From a bacterium (GTDB lineage: Bacteria > UBP18 > UBA7526), in assembly GCA_030615855.1 (NCBI GenBank), contig JAUWYL010000004.1, positions 1 through 59,100 on the forward strand: DNA of 59,100 nt, given 5' to 3'. The position numbers were made by a program, and so were the translations under genes. How positions within the stretch are numbered: the first letter of the stretch is position 1; the number at the start of each line of letters is the position of its first letter. Positions 49,054 through 57,250 of this stretch are shown here, piece after piece. The notes under the pieces are model-generated. The model searched no databases, had not been told where the DNA came from, and worked only from the letters and a program-made list of their open reading frames with translations.

Positions 49054-51117
49054 TCAGCTGATCTCCAATCCTCCTTTGAATTTTGAGAGGAGGCTCTTTC
49101 TTATTAGTCTATGCTCTGGTTTTTTTAGATTGGGATCTTTCTTTATGAAGGTAAAGGCTTCTTGGCGGGCGGTTTCTAAAAGTCTCTGATCTCTTAAGAG
49201 ATTGGCGATTTTTAAGTCCGGTAGGCCATGCTGTCTGGTTCCGAAGAATTCACCCGGCCCCCGAAGTTCCAGATCCTCCTCTGCGATCTGGAAGCCATCC
49301 CCAGTCTCGGTCATGACTTTTATTCTTCTCTTGCCTTCAAATGTCCGAGGAATGGCGAACATCAAACAGTAGGACTGGTATTCTCCCCTTCCAATGCGGC
49401 CTCTCAACTGATGGAGTTGGGCCAGTCCAAAGCGCTGGGCATCCTCAATAAGCATGATAGAGGCATTGGAGATGTCGATCCCCACCTCAATGACCGTGGT
49501 GGAGACTAAGATATTCATCTTTTTATTCTTAAAATCGGTCATTATTCTCTCTTTCTCATCACCAGGCATCTGACCGTGGATGAGTCCCACTCTGAAATTA
49601 GGAAAGACCTCTTCTTGAAGGTGCTTCTGCATCTCGGTGGCTGCCTTTAACTCTTCCATCTTCTCTGATTCTGAGACTAAAGGATAGACGATATATGCCT
49701 GGCGTCCCTTCTTTATCTCATTCTCAATGAAGAGGTAGATATTCCTTCTCTGGCTCTGGGGAACCCAGTAAGTAGTGATTCCTTTTCTTCCCGGGGGCAT
49801 CTCATCCAGGACAGATATATTGAGGTCTCCATAGACAGTAAGGGCTAAGGTTCTTGGTATGGGGGTAGCGGTCATGACTAAGACATCGGGGGTCAGGCCC
49901 TTCTTTCGCAAGGTTGCCCTCTGTAATACCCCGAACTTATGCTGCTCATCGATAATGATTAGCCCCAGTTTGGCGAACTTCGCTGCCTCCTGAACCAAGG
50001 TATGGGTTCCAATGATGATGTCGACCTTTCCTTCCTCTACCTTTTTGCGGATCCTCTTCTTTTCCTTCTCACGCGTGCTCCCAATCAATAGTTCTATCCT
50101 TATCTTAAGAGGGATAAGAAGTTGCTGCAGGGTGAGATAATGCTGTTGGGCCAGGATCTCTGTAGGAGCCATGATCGCCCCCTGATAGCCATCTTCTATC
50201 GCTTTTAGTAGAGCATAGACAGCAACTACAGTCTTTCCGCTCCCCACATCTCCCTGAAGGAGTCTGTTCATAGGTTTATCTTGCTGCATATCGGAAATAA
50301 TCTCACCGATTACCCTTCTCTGAGCAGAGGTGAGTTCAAAGGGCAGGAGTTGGGAGAACTTCCCAATAAGCTCCCCAGGCTTCCTATACCTTATTCCCTT
50401 TCCCACCTCTTCTATTTTTTTCTTCCGTAGAGCAATTCCTAATTGTAGTAGAAAGAATTCATCGAAGACCAGCCTCTTCCGGGCATCCTGATAATTCCTT
50501 CTTATTCTTGGAAAATGGATACTATTTATTGCCTGCGAAATTCTTATTAGTTTATTCCTCCTTCTGATGTCAAGGGGCAAGGGCTCGGGCAAGGAAGAGG
50601 CATATTCATCAAGGACTCTTTTAACAATGGTCCTTAGGTACTTTTGGTTTATTCCCTCTGTCAGGTTATATACCGGAACAATCCTCAAGGTATTAAGTAA
50701 TTCCTTTTCTTCTTCAATTATCTCATAGGCAAAGTTCTTTATCTCTGTCTTCTTATACTTCTTCTCCACTGTTCCGCTTATGGCTATCTTCGTCCCTTCC
50801 TTTAGATATTCTATTAGATAAGGCTGATTATACCAGTCGGCATAGGCGATCCCGGTCCCATCATCAATGGCCACCTTAATGATCTCCAAACCTTTTCTGG
50901 GTCTAATAACACTCCTTACCTTAATTACTCCCGTTATAGTGGCATACTCCCCATCCAAGAGGCCTGCGATGGGCTTGGGGCGACTGCGATCAGAATGAGT
51001 CCGGGGAAAGTAATATAAGAGGTCCTCAATGGTCTCGATTCCCAATCTATTCAGGATGCGTACCCTCTTGGGGCCCACCCCTTTTACATATTGAACAGAA
51101 TCGGATAGTTTGGTCAT
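49054..51117 (-). CDS. recG: ATP-dependent DNA helicase RecG
   Basis: About 687 aa: an N-terminal wedge/OB domain (LNRLGIETIEDLLYYFPRTHSDRS, GEYATITGVI), then helicase lobes with Walker A GDVGSGKTVVA, DEQH box (IIIDEQHKFG), ATPIPRTLALT and the TRG-type end region. It remodels stalled forks. I start it at ATG 51117 (MTKLSD) after GAGGC; the 21 codons upstream in the track are heptamer-repeat DNA. Confidence 0.96.
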   Translation of the reverse strand: MTKLSDSVQYVKGVGPKRVRILNRLGIETIEDLLYYFPRTHSDRSRPKPIAGLLDGEYATITGVIKVRSVIRPRKGLEIIKVAIDDGTGIAYADWYNQPYLIEYLKEGTKIAISGTVEKKYKKTEIKNFAYEIIEEEKELLNTLRIVPVYNLTEGINQKYLRTIVKRVLDEYASSLPEPLPLDIRRRNKLIRISQAINSIHFPRIRRNYQDARKRLVFDEFFLLQLGIALRKKKIEEVGKGIRYRKPGELIGKFSQLLPFELTSAQRRVIGEIISDMQQDKPMNRLLQGDVGSGKTVVAVYALLKAIEDGYQGAIMAPTEILAQQHYLTLQQLLIPLKIRIELLIGSTREKEKKRIRKKVEEGKVDIIIGTHTLVQEAAKFAKLGLIIIDEQHKFGVLQRATLRKKGLTPDVLVMTATPIPRTLALTVYGDLNISVLDEMPPGRKGITTYWVPQSQRRNIYLFIENEIKKGRQAYIVYPLVSESEKMEELKAATEMQKHLQEEVFPNFRVGLIHGQMPGDEKERIMTDFKNKKMNILVSTTVIEVGIDISNASIMLIEDAQRFGLAQLHQLRGRIGRGEYQSYCLMFAIPRTFEGKRRIKVMTETGDGFQIAEEDLELRGPGEFFGTRQHGLPDLKIANLLRDQRLLETARQEAFTFIKKDPNLKKPEHRLIRKSLLSKFKGGLEIS

Positions 51118-51123
51118 GGCTTG

Positions 51124-51180
51124 CCTCATTACAAGTGTAGAAGTAACCAGTAACCAGCGAACAGTAACCAGTAAAAACAT
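51124..51180. repeat. AACCAGT heptamer tract at the 5' end of recG
   Basis: GTAACCA, GTAACCA, GCGAACA, GTAACCA, GTAAAAA in tandem, open in the recG frame. An 8-bp ATATCAGA tract (51181-51260) and GTAAACT heptamers (51307-51322) follow in the recG-rpmB divergent gap. Confidence 0.85.
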
Positions 51181-51334
51181 AGAATATCAGTATATCAGAA
51201 CATCAGAATGAGAATTCAGAAGGTCAGAATATCAGATTTTGTCTGATTTCTGATAACTGACCCTTTTTATCTGGTATTCTGATTATCTGGTACTCTTTTA
51301 TTTTTACTGTAAACTGTAAACTATGAGAAATTGC

Positions 51335-51363
51335 TTGCAAAAGTTTTTCTTTTATGTTAGTAT
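51335..51363 (+). promoter_or_regulatory. sigma-70 promoter of rpmB
   Basis: TTGCAA (51335-51340), a 17-nt spacer and TAGTAT (51358-51363), giving a leader of roughly 15 nt before the ATG. It is the only plus-strand promoter supported. Confidence 0.65.
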
Positions 51364-51384
51364 TCTTTATGCGGGGGGGGTACC

Positions 51385-51573
51385 ATGAAAGTCTGTGCAA
51401 TATGTGGAAAAGGAATAAGATCAGGTCATAAGATCAGTCATGCCCATAAGTTATCTAAGAGGAAATGGCATCCCAATATCCAGAGAGTAAAGGTAATTAT
51501 GGGTGGTACGGTCAAGAGAATCTATGTCTGCACCAAATGTCTCAAGAGCGGAAAAGTAAAGAAAGCCATCTAA
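51385..51573 (+). CDS. rpmB: ribosomal protein L28
   Basis: The 62-aa protein opens MKVCAICGKGIRSGHKISHAHKLSKRKWHPNIQ and has a second Cys pair (VCTKCLKSGKVKKAI), the zinc-binding form of L28. It is the only gene on the plus strand. The ribosome site is odd: a run of eight G (51373-51380), 4 nt before the ATG, instead of AGGAGG. A short promoter-proximal leader supports independent expression. Confidence 0.96.
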   Translation: MKVCAICGKGIRSGHKISHAHKLSKRKWHPNIQRVKVIMGGTVKRIYVCTKCLKSGKVKKAI

Positions 51574-51583
51574 GACGCGAATT

Positions 51584-51622
51584 GCAACCGCCGAGACGCA
51601 AAATTTAACTGAAAAACGCAAA
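51584..51622. repeat. dispersed repeat copy downstream of rpmB
   Basis: GCAACCGCCGAGACGCAAAA...CTGAAAAACGCAAA matches the outer parts of the repeat inserted in pduX, here without the CCGCC/GGCGG palindrome. Confidence 0.75.
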
Positions 51623-51664
51623 AAAGAAAAGGACGTGAATTAACACAACTGAAATTAAAAGATT

Positions 51665-51865
51665 CTATTTATTTTTTAGAAGATTGTTTAAATCCTCAAT
51701 TATTTTTTGAGGATTGACATCGTTAATCCTGGCGATGGCCTCAATAGTTTCTGTCAAGGCTCCCATAGTAAGAATATGCTCCAAGCCATATTTAGTAAAT
51801 ACTCCCCTTGCTTCAGGATGCATCTCCAAGGCTTCGCCAATTAGGGTATATTTAGTAACTCTCAT
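51665..51865 (-). CDS. small DUF1858-type protein
   Basis: The 66-aa protein reads TLIGEALEMHPEARGVFTKYGLEHILTM...ETIEAIARINDVNPQKIIEDLN, the DUF1858 pattern of a small helical domain. It lacks the CxxC pair seen in one subset of the family. Function unknown. It is 2 nt after the DUF456 gene and is the last gene of the secDF transcript. Confidence 0.75.
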   Translation of the reverse strand: MRVTKYTLIGEALEMHPEARGVFTKYGLEHILTMGALTETIEAIARINDVNPQKIIEDLNNLLKNK

Positions 51866-51867
51866 CT

Positions 51868-52368
51868 TTAGAAAATTCTTACTAAGACTAAGATTATCAT
51901 TACTATTGCTAAGATAATCTTGGTGAGGATGCCGCCAATCCTGCCCGTGAAGGTTCCCCAGCCTGCTCGCAATGCCTGAGCAGGTTTTTTCTTTACTATT
52001 AGTTCCATAAGAAAGGCGCCAGAGAAGGCGCCGATTAATAGTCCAATCACTGAACCGACAAGAGGAAGAATTCCCGTTCCCACTATCCCGCCTAAAATTC
52101 CTCCTATAATCGCTCCAATAATTCCTGCCCGAGAAGCCCCAAACTTCTTCGCTCCAAATATTCCAGCAAAGTACTCCATCAATTCTCCAAAGAGAGCGAT
52201 TCCTAAGAGAATCCAGATTAGGGCTTGGGTAATCTGGGCGAAGTGGGTAATTATCCCATATATGAGACTCGCTAAAAAAATGACGAATGTTCCCGGAATA
52301 CCAAAGGGAATGACAATCAGGGCAGCAACTAAGATAATGATGAAGATAACGATTCCTGCGGTATGCAT
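51868..52368 (-). CDS. DUF456 family membrane protein
   Basis: About 166 aa, almost wholly hydrophobic, with Gly-rich helices (IIGAIIGGILGGIVGTGILPLVGSVIGLLIGAF) and FGASRAG before them, typical of DUF456. No function is established. ATG at 52368 (MHTAGIVIF) follows GGAAG; the track's TTG at 52380 is less likely. Confidence 0.82.
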   Translation of the reverse strand: MHTAGIVIFIIILVAALIVIPFGIPGTFVIFLASLIYGIITHFAQITQALIWILLGIALFGELMEYFAGIFGAKKFGASRAGIIGAIIGGILGGIVGTGILPLVGSVIGLLIGAFSGAFLMELIVKKKPAQALRAGWGTFTGRIGGILTKIILAIVMIILVLVRIF

Positions 52369-52381
52369 ACTTTCTTCCAAA

Positions 52382-52612
52382 TTGGTAGTAGAATATCAGA
52401 TGGAGAAGGAAGGCCAGCTATCAGAGAGGCCAGAATACCAGGATGAGGGTGAGTTGTGGGTTATGAGTCGGGTTGTGGGGGTGAGGGTGGGGAACATATC
52501 CCCATCCACACAACACACTACCCGACACACTACTCACTACCCATCCTTACCCTTAATTAATCTGACCTTCTGAATTCTCGTTCTGATGTTCTGATGTTCT
52601 GATGCTCTATTT
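52382..52612. repeat. repeat-filled gap between secDF and DUF456
   Basis: It holds ATATCAGA/GGCCAGAATA units, a CACACTACCC-type stretch (52500-52545) and TGTTCTGA octamers (52580-52602). No gene or clear terminator is seen. Confidence 0.65.
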
Positions 52613-52613
52613 C

Positions 52614-54854
52614 TTATCTTCTTGCTCTCTTCTGCCAGGCAACGAGGATGGGGCTGGCGACAAAGATGGAGGAATAGGTTCCTACGATAATCCCTACTAA
52701 AAGGGCAAAGGCGAAGTCATGGATTACCTCTCCTCCCAGAAAGAAGAGACATAGAACAACGACCAGGGTGGTTAGCGAAGTGAGAAGCGTCCGGGAAAGG
52801 GTCTCGTTTATACTAATATTAACCATAACCTCATAAGGTTCTTTTCTCAATATCTTGGTATTCCTGCGTATTCGATCAAAGACCACAATAGTATCATTCA
52901 ATGAATAGCCCACGATGGTCAATAAGGCAGCAATGATGGGTAGGGAGAACTCCTTTCCCGTTAGAGAGAAAGCACCGATGGTAATCAAGACATCATGGAA
53001 TAAAGCAATTATGGCAGCGATGGCGAATTTTAACTCAAACCTCCAGGCAATATAGATGAGTATCCCGATCAGAGCCCATAACAGAGCAAGGAGGGCTGCC
53101 TTTCTTAGGTCCTTACCCACCTCCGGGCCTACCATCTCCCGTCGCTGGACCTCTTCTAATTTAAAGGCCTGGGAAAACTTACTTACAATAGTAGTAGCAG
53201 CATCTTTAGTGCTTCTGATGATCATTCCCTTGCCAGTATCGAACTGCTGGATGGTACTTGCTCCCAGTCCGATCTCGGATAGGGCTCTCCTTCCCTCATC
53301 CGCATTAATGGGAGAGGTGAATTTTAATTGCACTAAGCTCCCTCCCCTGAAATCGATACCAAAGTTCTTCTTTATTCCCAATAATTTATCCTCTCCCTTG
53401 GTCACAAAAGAAACCAGCCCAACAACAATTAGAAGGATGGAAAAAGCAAAAGCAATCTTGCGCCTATTTATGAAGTCTATTCTGGTGGGGCCGATGAGGC
53501 TTGCCATGGAGAGTCTCTTAAATCTCCTTCTGCTAGTTAAGAATTCGAAGATAGCACGAGAGACTATAAGGGCAGAGAACATGCTGGCCAGTATCCCAAT
53601 GGATAGCGTAACGGCAAAGCCCTTTACTGGGCCGGTGCCGAACTGGAAGAGAACTAGGGCAGCGATTAATGTGGTGACATTGGCATCCATAATGGTTAAA
53701 AAGGCTTTAGTGTAGCCCCCTTCTACAGAAGCCCGGATCGACTTTCCACTCCTCAGTTCTTCTTTCATTCTCTCAAAGATTAGGACATTGGCATCCACCG
53801 CCATACCGATGGTCAATATGATACCAGCAATTCCCGGAAGGGTAAGGGTGGCACCGAAGCCGGCTAAGGCCGCTAAGAGAAGAAGGAGAGTTAGAAAAAG
53901 AGCGAAGTTAGCGATAAGACCTGAGAAACGATAACAAATAAGCATGAAGAGGGCAACCAGGACCAACCCCAGAATAGCTGCTCTTACCCCCTTATTGATA
54001 GAGTCCAGGCCTAAGGAAGGACCAACCGTCCGCTCCTCGATCTTCTCCACAGAACTGGGTAGGGCACCGCACCTCAAGACTACCGCCAGATCCTTTGCCT
54101 CATCCATGGTGAAGCGACCAGTAATGCGAGCTTCGCCACCCGTTATTTTCTCCCTGATTACTGGGGCAGAATAGACTACATCATCGAGGACAACGGCCAA
54201 TTGTTTTCCTACATGCTTCCCGGTCACCTCCTTGAATATTCCCGCCCCCTTTCTGGTAAACTCTAAAGAGACCTCGGGTCGCGCCTCGTAAATCTCTGGA
54301 GCAGCAGTAGATAATTCCCTTCCCGTTAACGCTGGTTCTTTTTCTACTAAGAAGACCCCCTCTTCCTTGCTTTCTGGAATATAGTATCCCGGGGGTATTT
54401 CATTATTCAGTTTGGTTAATAATTTCTCTTTACTATCTGCCCAATCTTTAACTATCTTGAATTCTAAGAGGGCTGTCTTCCCAATGAGTTCTTTCGCCCT
54501 CTCCGGATCCCTTATTCCAGGAAGCTGAATGATGATCCTATTCTTTCCTTGTCTCTGAATCTTGGGCTCTGCTACCCCAAACTCATCGATCCGATTTCTG
54601 ATAATGGTCAAGGCCTGTTCTACAGCGAGATTAGTATCCTTGGCTGATAAATCTTTAGTATCTACTTCTAAGACAAGATGCATCCCTCCCTGGAGGTCCA
54701 GGCCCAGATGGATGGCTCTATCCCTTAATTCCTTCTCTAATTCCCTCTTTTCTGGACTCAATTTATAATACTTAAGGCTGGGATAGAGTTGCCATAGAGC
54801 AAGGCCGATTACCAAAATAATAGCCAATAGTTTAACGAGTCTATTTCTATTCAT
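52614..54854 (-). CDS. secDF: protein translocase SecDF (fused SecD and SecF)
   Basis: The 746-aa fusion has SecD first (GLDLQGGMHLVLEVDT, GKTALLEFKIV, GMAVDANVLIFERMKEELR) and SecF second (KNFGIDFRGGSLVQLKF, GYSLNDTIVVFDRIRRN). About twelve membrane helices and a P1 domain are visible. It uses proton flow to pull proteins out across the inner membrane. GGAAG precedes the ATG. YajC is encoded two genes upstream, separated by the HD gene. Confidence 0.97.
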   Translation of the reverse strand: MNRNRLVKLLAIILVIGLALWQLYPSLKYYKLSPEKRELEKELRDRAIHLGLDLQGGMHLVLEVDTKDLSAKDTNLAVEQALTIIRNRIDEFGVAEPKIQRQGKNRIIIQLPGIRDPERAKELIGKTALLEFKIVKDWADSKEKLLTKLNNEIPPGYYIPESKEEGVFLVEKEPALTGRELSTAAPEIYEARPEVSLEFTRKGAGIFKEVTGKHVGKQLAVVLDDVVYSAPVIREKITGGEARITGRFTMDEAKDLAVVLRCGALPSSVEKIEERTVGPSLGLDSINKGVRAAILGLVLVALFMLICYRFSGLIANFALFLTLLLLLAALAGFGATLTLPGIAGIILTIGMAVDANVLIFERMKEELRSGKSIRASVEGGYTKAFLTIMDANVTTLIAALVLFQFGTGPVKGFAVTLSIGILASMFSALIVSRAIFEFLTSRRRFKRLSMASLIGPTRIDFINRRKIAFAFSILLIVVGLVSFVTKGEDKLLGIKKNFGIDFRGGSLVQLKFTSPINADEGRRALSEIGLGASTIQQFDTGKGMIIRSTKDAATTIVSKFSQAFKLEEVQRREMVGPEVGKDLRKAALLALLWALIGILIYIAWRFELKFAIAAIIALFHDVLITIGAFSLTGKEFSLPIIAALLTIVGYSLNDTIVVFDRIRRNTKILRKEPYEVMVNISINETLSRTLLTSLTTLVVVLCLFFLGGEVIHDFAFALLVGIIVGTYSSIFVASPILVAWQKRARR

Positions 54855-54936
54855 TCTTCCTTTTTCTGGTAAGTATACAAGTTAACAAGGATACAAGTTA
54901 ACCCGAAACTTATCAACTTGTCAACTTGTCAACTAT

Positions 54937-55602
54937 TTAGAGGAGTTTCACTCCATTTATTACCAATTTGAAGTCACACTTTAAGACCTTGGCGGCCCTT
55001 CTGCAGATCATCATTCGGGATAAGAAGATCTCAAAGTATTCCATAACCTGAGAGATCTTGGTATCGATGGTCAGTTCCAGGGCGATGGTCTTCTTCCTCT
55101 CGTCCGCTCTAACGAAGGAGTGCTCTGCAGCATAATTCACTCTGTCATGAATATCAAAGGTGGCTATATTGGGATTTCTCACCCGTGACCTATGGACATC
55201 CGATTTATCTGCGATGACTAAGGCAGCTGCCTGAGGGGAAGGGGGTTCTCCAATCTCTTCCTCATGATTCCCCACCGCCCCCATGATGATTGCGATATCC
55301 TTATCCTCCATCCCCATCTCTCCCAGGATACGGGAGGCTAAGATGGCTGCTGCTTGGCCATGGTTCGTCCTTCCCGCCACATTGCCAATATCGTGCAAAT
55401 ACCCGGCGATAGCAGCCAGTTCTGCCTCATCTTTGCTATACCCCAAGCGAAGAAGGATATTGCGAGCGATCTTTGCTGTGAGGTCAGCGTGGCGATGGCC
55501 ATGCTCTGTATATCCTATGGCCTCTAATTGCCTATTTGCTCCCTCCAGATAGGCCTGCACCTTCTCATTCTTTACCACATCATTCAAGGTAATTTTTGGC
55601 AT
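54937..55602 (-). CDS. HD-domain metal-dependent phosphohydrolase
   Basis: The 221-aa protein has the HD motif set: HGHRHADLTAKIA, IAGYLHDIGNVAGR, HGQAAAILA and VGNHEEEIG, then ADKSDVHRSRVR. The C-terminal about 80 residues contain no recognised domain. Its substrate is not readable; HD proteins of this kind often act on nucleotides. It is nested between yajC and secDF, an uncommon place. Confidence 0.85.
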   Translation of the reverse strand: MPKITLNDVVKNEKVQAYLEGANRQLEAIGYTEHGHRHADLTAKIARNILLRLGYSKDEAELAAIAGYLHDIGNVAGRTNHGQAAAILASRILGEMGMEDKDIAIIMGAVGNHEEEIGEPPSPQAAALVIADKSDVHRSRVRNPNIATFDIHDRVNYAAEHSFVRADERKKTIALELTIDTKISQVMEYFEIFLSRMMICRRAAKVLKCDFKLVINGVKLL

Positions 55603-55699
55603 AATTCCCTCCGTAGTTCAGAGATTATAAGGATTAGTACGGAATAGCAAGGATTAGCAAGGATTTTCCCTTCTCATCCCTTCTAGTCCCTGCTTATCC

Positions 55700-56014
55700 C
55701 TATCGTTTTTTGCGATAGGCGATGGCGCTCTTGGAAACCTGAATCTCCAGCTTCTCCGCCACCTTTAAGGTGACCACATCCTCTTTGATTCTCACAATGG
55801 TTCCATGGATCCCACCATTGGTCACTACCTCATCTCCCCTCTCCAGATTCTGTAGCATCTCCTTATGCTTCTTCTGCTTTATCTGCTGGGGTCGGATGAG
55901 GAGGAAGTAGAAGATGATGAAGATTAAGATTATGGGAACGAAAGGTCCTAAACCTCCTATTCCACCAGGGGCCGCCCCCTCTGGTCTGGGCGCCATGGCA
56001 TATGCCTGATTCAT
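55700..56014 (-). CDS. yajC: preprotein translocase subunit YajC
   Basis: The 104-aa protein has a Gly/Pro-rich N-terminus, one helix (FVPIILIFIIFYFLLIRPQQ) and the conserved LIRPQQIKQKKHKEML, GDEVVTNGGIHGTI tail. It is an accessory of SecDF. GAAAGGAGG precedes the ATG, which overlaps the SpoIID-like gene by 4 nt. Confidence 0.95.
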   Translation of the reverse strand: MNQAYAMAPRPEGAAPGGIGGLGPFVPIILIFIIFYFLLIRPQQIKQKKHKEMLQNLERGDEVVTNGGIHGTIVRIKEDVVTLKVAEKLEIQVSKSAIAYRKKR

Positions 56015-57138
56015 TCCACACCTCCTTTCTCAAGTTTAACACCTGGATAGTAATGTTTTAGAATTTCCTTATAATTATAGCCTTTCTCTGCCATCCCTTT
56101 CGCTCCCCACTGGCACATTCCTACTCCATGCCCCCAGCCCTTTCCTTTAAACTCCACCCTTCCCCTCTTCTCTTTCATTTTGAAGAGGGTGCTCCTAATT
56201 AGATTGGGGCCGAGAGCCATCCGAAACTGATTCCCAGAAATAATATGCTTACCAAATTCGTCTTCCACAATCAGTTTCGCTATCCTGCCTGTGCCACCTC
56301 TCTTATAGACCTCTATAGATTCAATCTCACTAATCCCTTTACGACTCAAGGCATTGCTAATCTCTAAAAGGCTCAAATTCTCCTCCCATTCATAGTGAGG
56401 AGAATTTTTACAGTACTTGCATCTGACACTCTTCAGATAGGGTAGTCTTCCGCCCCAGACATTTTCTACATCCGCTGTTTCCCCTCCACAGGTAGCATGA
56501 TAATAGGCCGCTATTGGTTTTTCTTGATAGATAAGTATCTCTCCTTTGGTTTCATCAATGGCCTCGTTAGATCTGGGATCCTCACCCGATAGGCCACCAT
56601 ATACCTGAGAGGTAATAGTGGCGCATAAGTCATAGGGCTTACCAATGTTCTTTAGTTTTTTATTCAGAGCAAAACTTCTGGCAGCTACGGCCTGGGCCTT
56701 TACCGCTTCCTTTGGCCAGGCAGGCGATATCTCATGCTTCATCACTCCCTGAAGATACTCCTCCAAGTCCACCTCATTGATAACTAATAAGGTATCGTTC
56801 CTCTTTCTAACCTCTATCTCTCCTCGATAGGTCCGGTTATTTACTCTTATAAAAGAATCCCCTAAGGGCTTAACCTCCAAGATATCTCCATACTCCTCTG
56901 GCCCATCCATCTTCAATCCAAAGAGGCCAGATTGAATCATATAAATAGCCTCTTCATCTCCAATAGCTACGGCCTCCAATTTTCCAGGGGCAAAGATTTT
57001 AAATCTTCCCGTGGCAGATATTTTTGCAGATGAAGCATCCAGAAGAATAGCCACCCGAATCTTGAAATCGGGACTATCTTTAAAACCCGTTAAGATAAAA
57101 CACGCTATTATTAAAAATAGTAGCAGGGGTTTTTTCAT
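56011..57138 (-). CDS. SpoIID/LytB-domain peptidoglycan-binding protein
   Basis: About 375 aa: a signal or anchor helix (KKPLLLFLIIACFILTG), then a SpoIID domain with LEEYLQGVMKHEISPAWPKEAVKAQAVAARSFA, YHATCGGETADVENVWGG and GKGWGHGVGMCQWGAKGMAEKGY. SpoIID cuts glycan strands lacking stem peptides; in non-sporulating diderms it is linked to cell division or wall turnover. ATG at 57138 follows AAAGGA; the track starts at a TTG. Confidence 0.9.
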   Translation of the reverse strand: MKKPLLLFLIIACFILTGFKDSPDFKIRVAILLDASSAKISATGRFKIFAPGKLEAVAIGDEEAIYMIQSGLFGLKMDGPEEYGDILEVKPLGDSFIRVNNRTYRGEIEVRKRNDTLLVINEVDLEEYLQGVMKHEISPAWPKEAVKAQAVAARSFALNKKLKNIGKPYDLCATITSQVYGGLSGEDPRSNEAIDETKGEILIYQEKPIAAYYHATCGGETADVENVWGGRLPYLKSVRCKYCKNSPHYEWEENLSLLEISNALSRKGISEIESIEVYKRGGTGRIAKLIVEDEFGKHIISGNQFRMALGPNLIRSTLFKMKEKRGRVEFKGKGWGHGVGMCQWGAKGMAEKGYNYKEILKHYYPGVKLEKGGVE

Positions 57139-57189
57139 TCTCGACATCCTTTGTTCATCACGCAAGATATGCGTTTTTCTGTCTTGGCC

Positions 57190-57250
57190 GTCGAATCCGT
57201 CGTTCGAATCCGTCTATACTACTGACGGACTGACGGGCAGACGGACTGAT
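57190..57250. repeat. octamer tract, copy of the etfA leader repeat
   Basis: CCGTCGAATCCGTCGTTCGA then GACGGACT, GACGGGCA, GACGGACT: mirrored 8-bp units nearly the same as 34986-35068. Confidence 0.85.
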
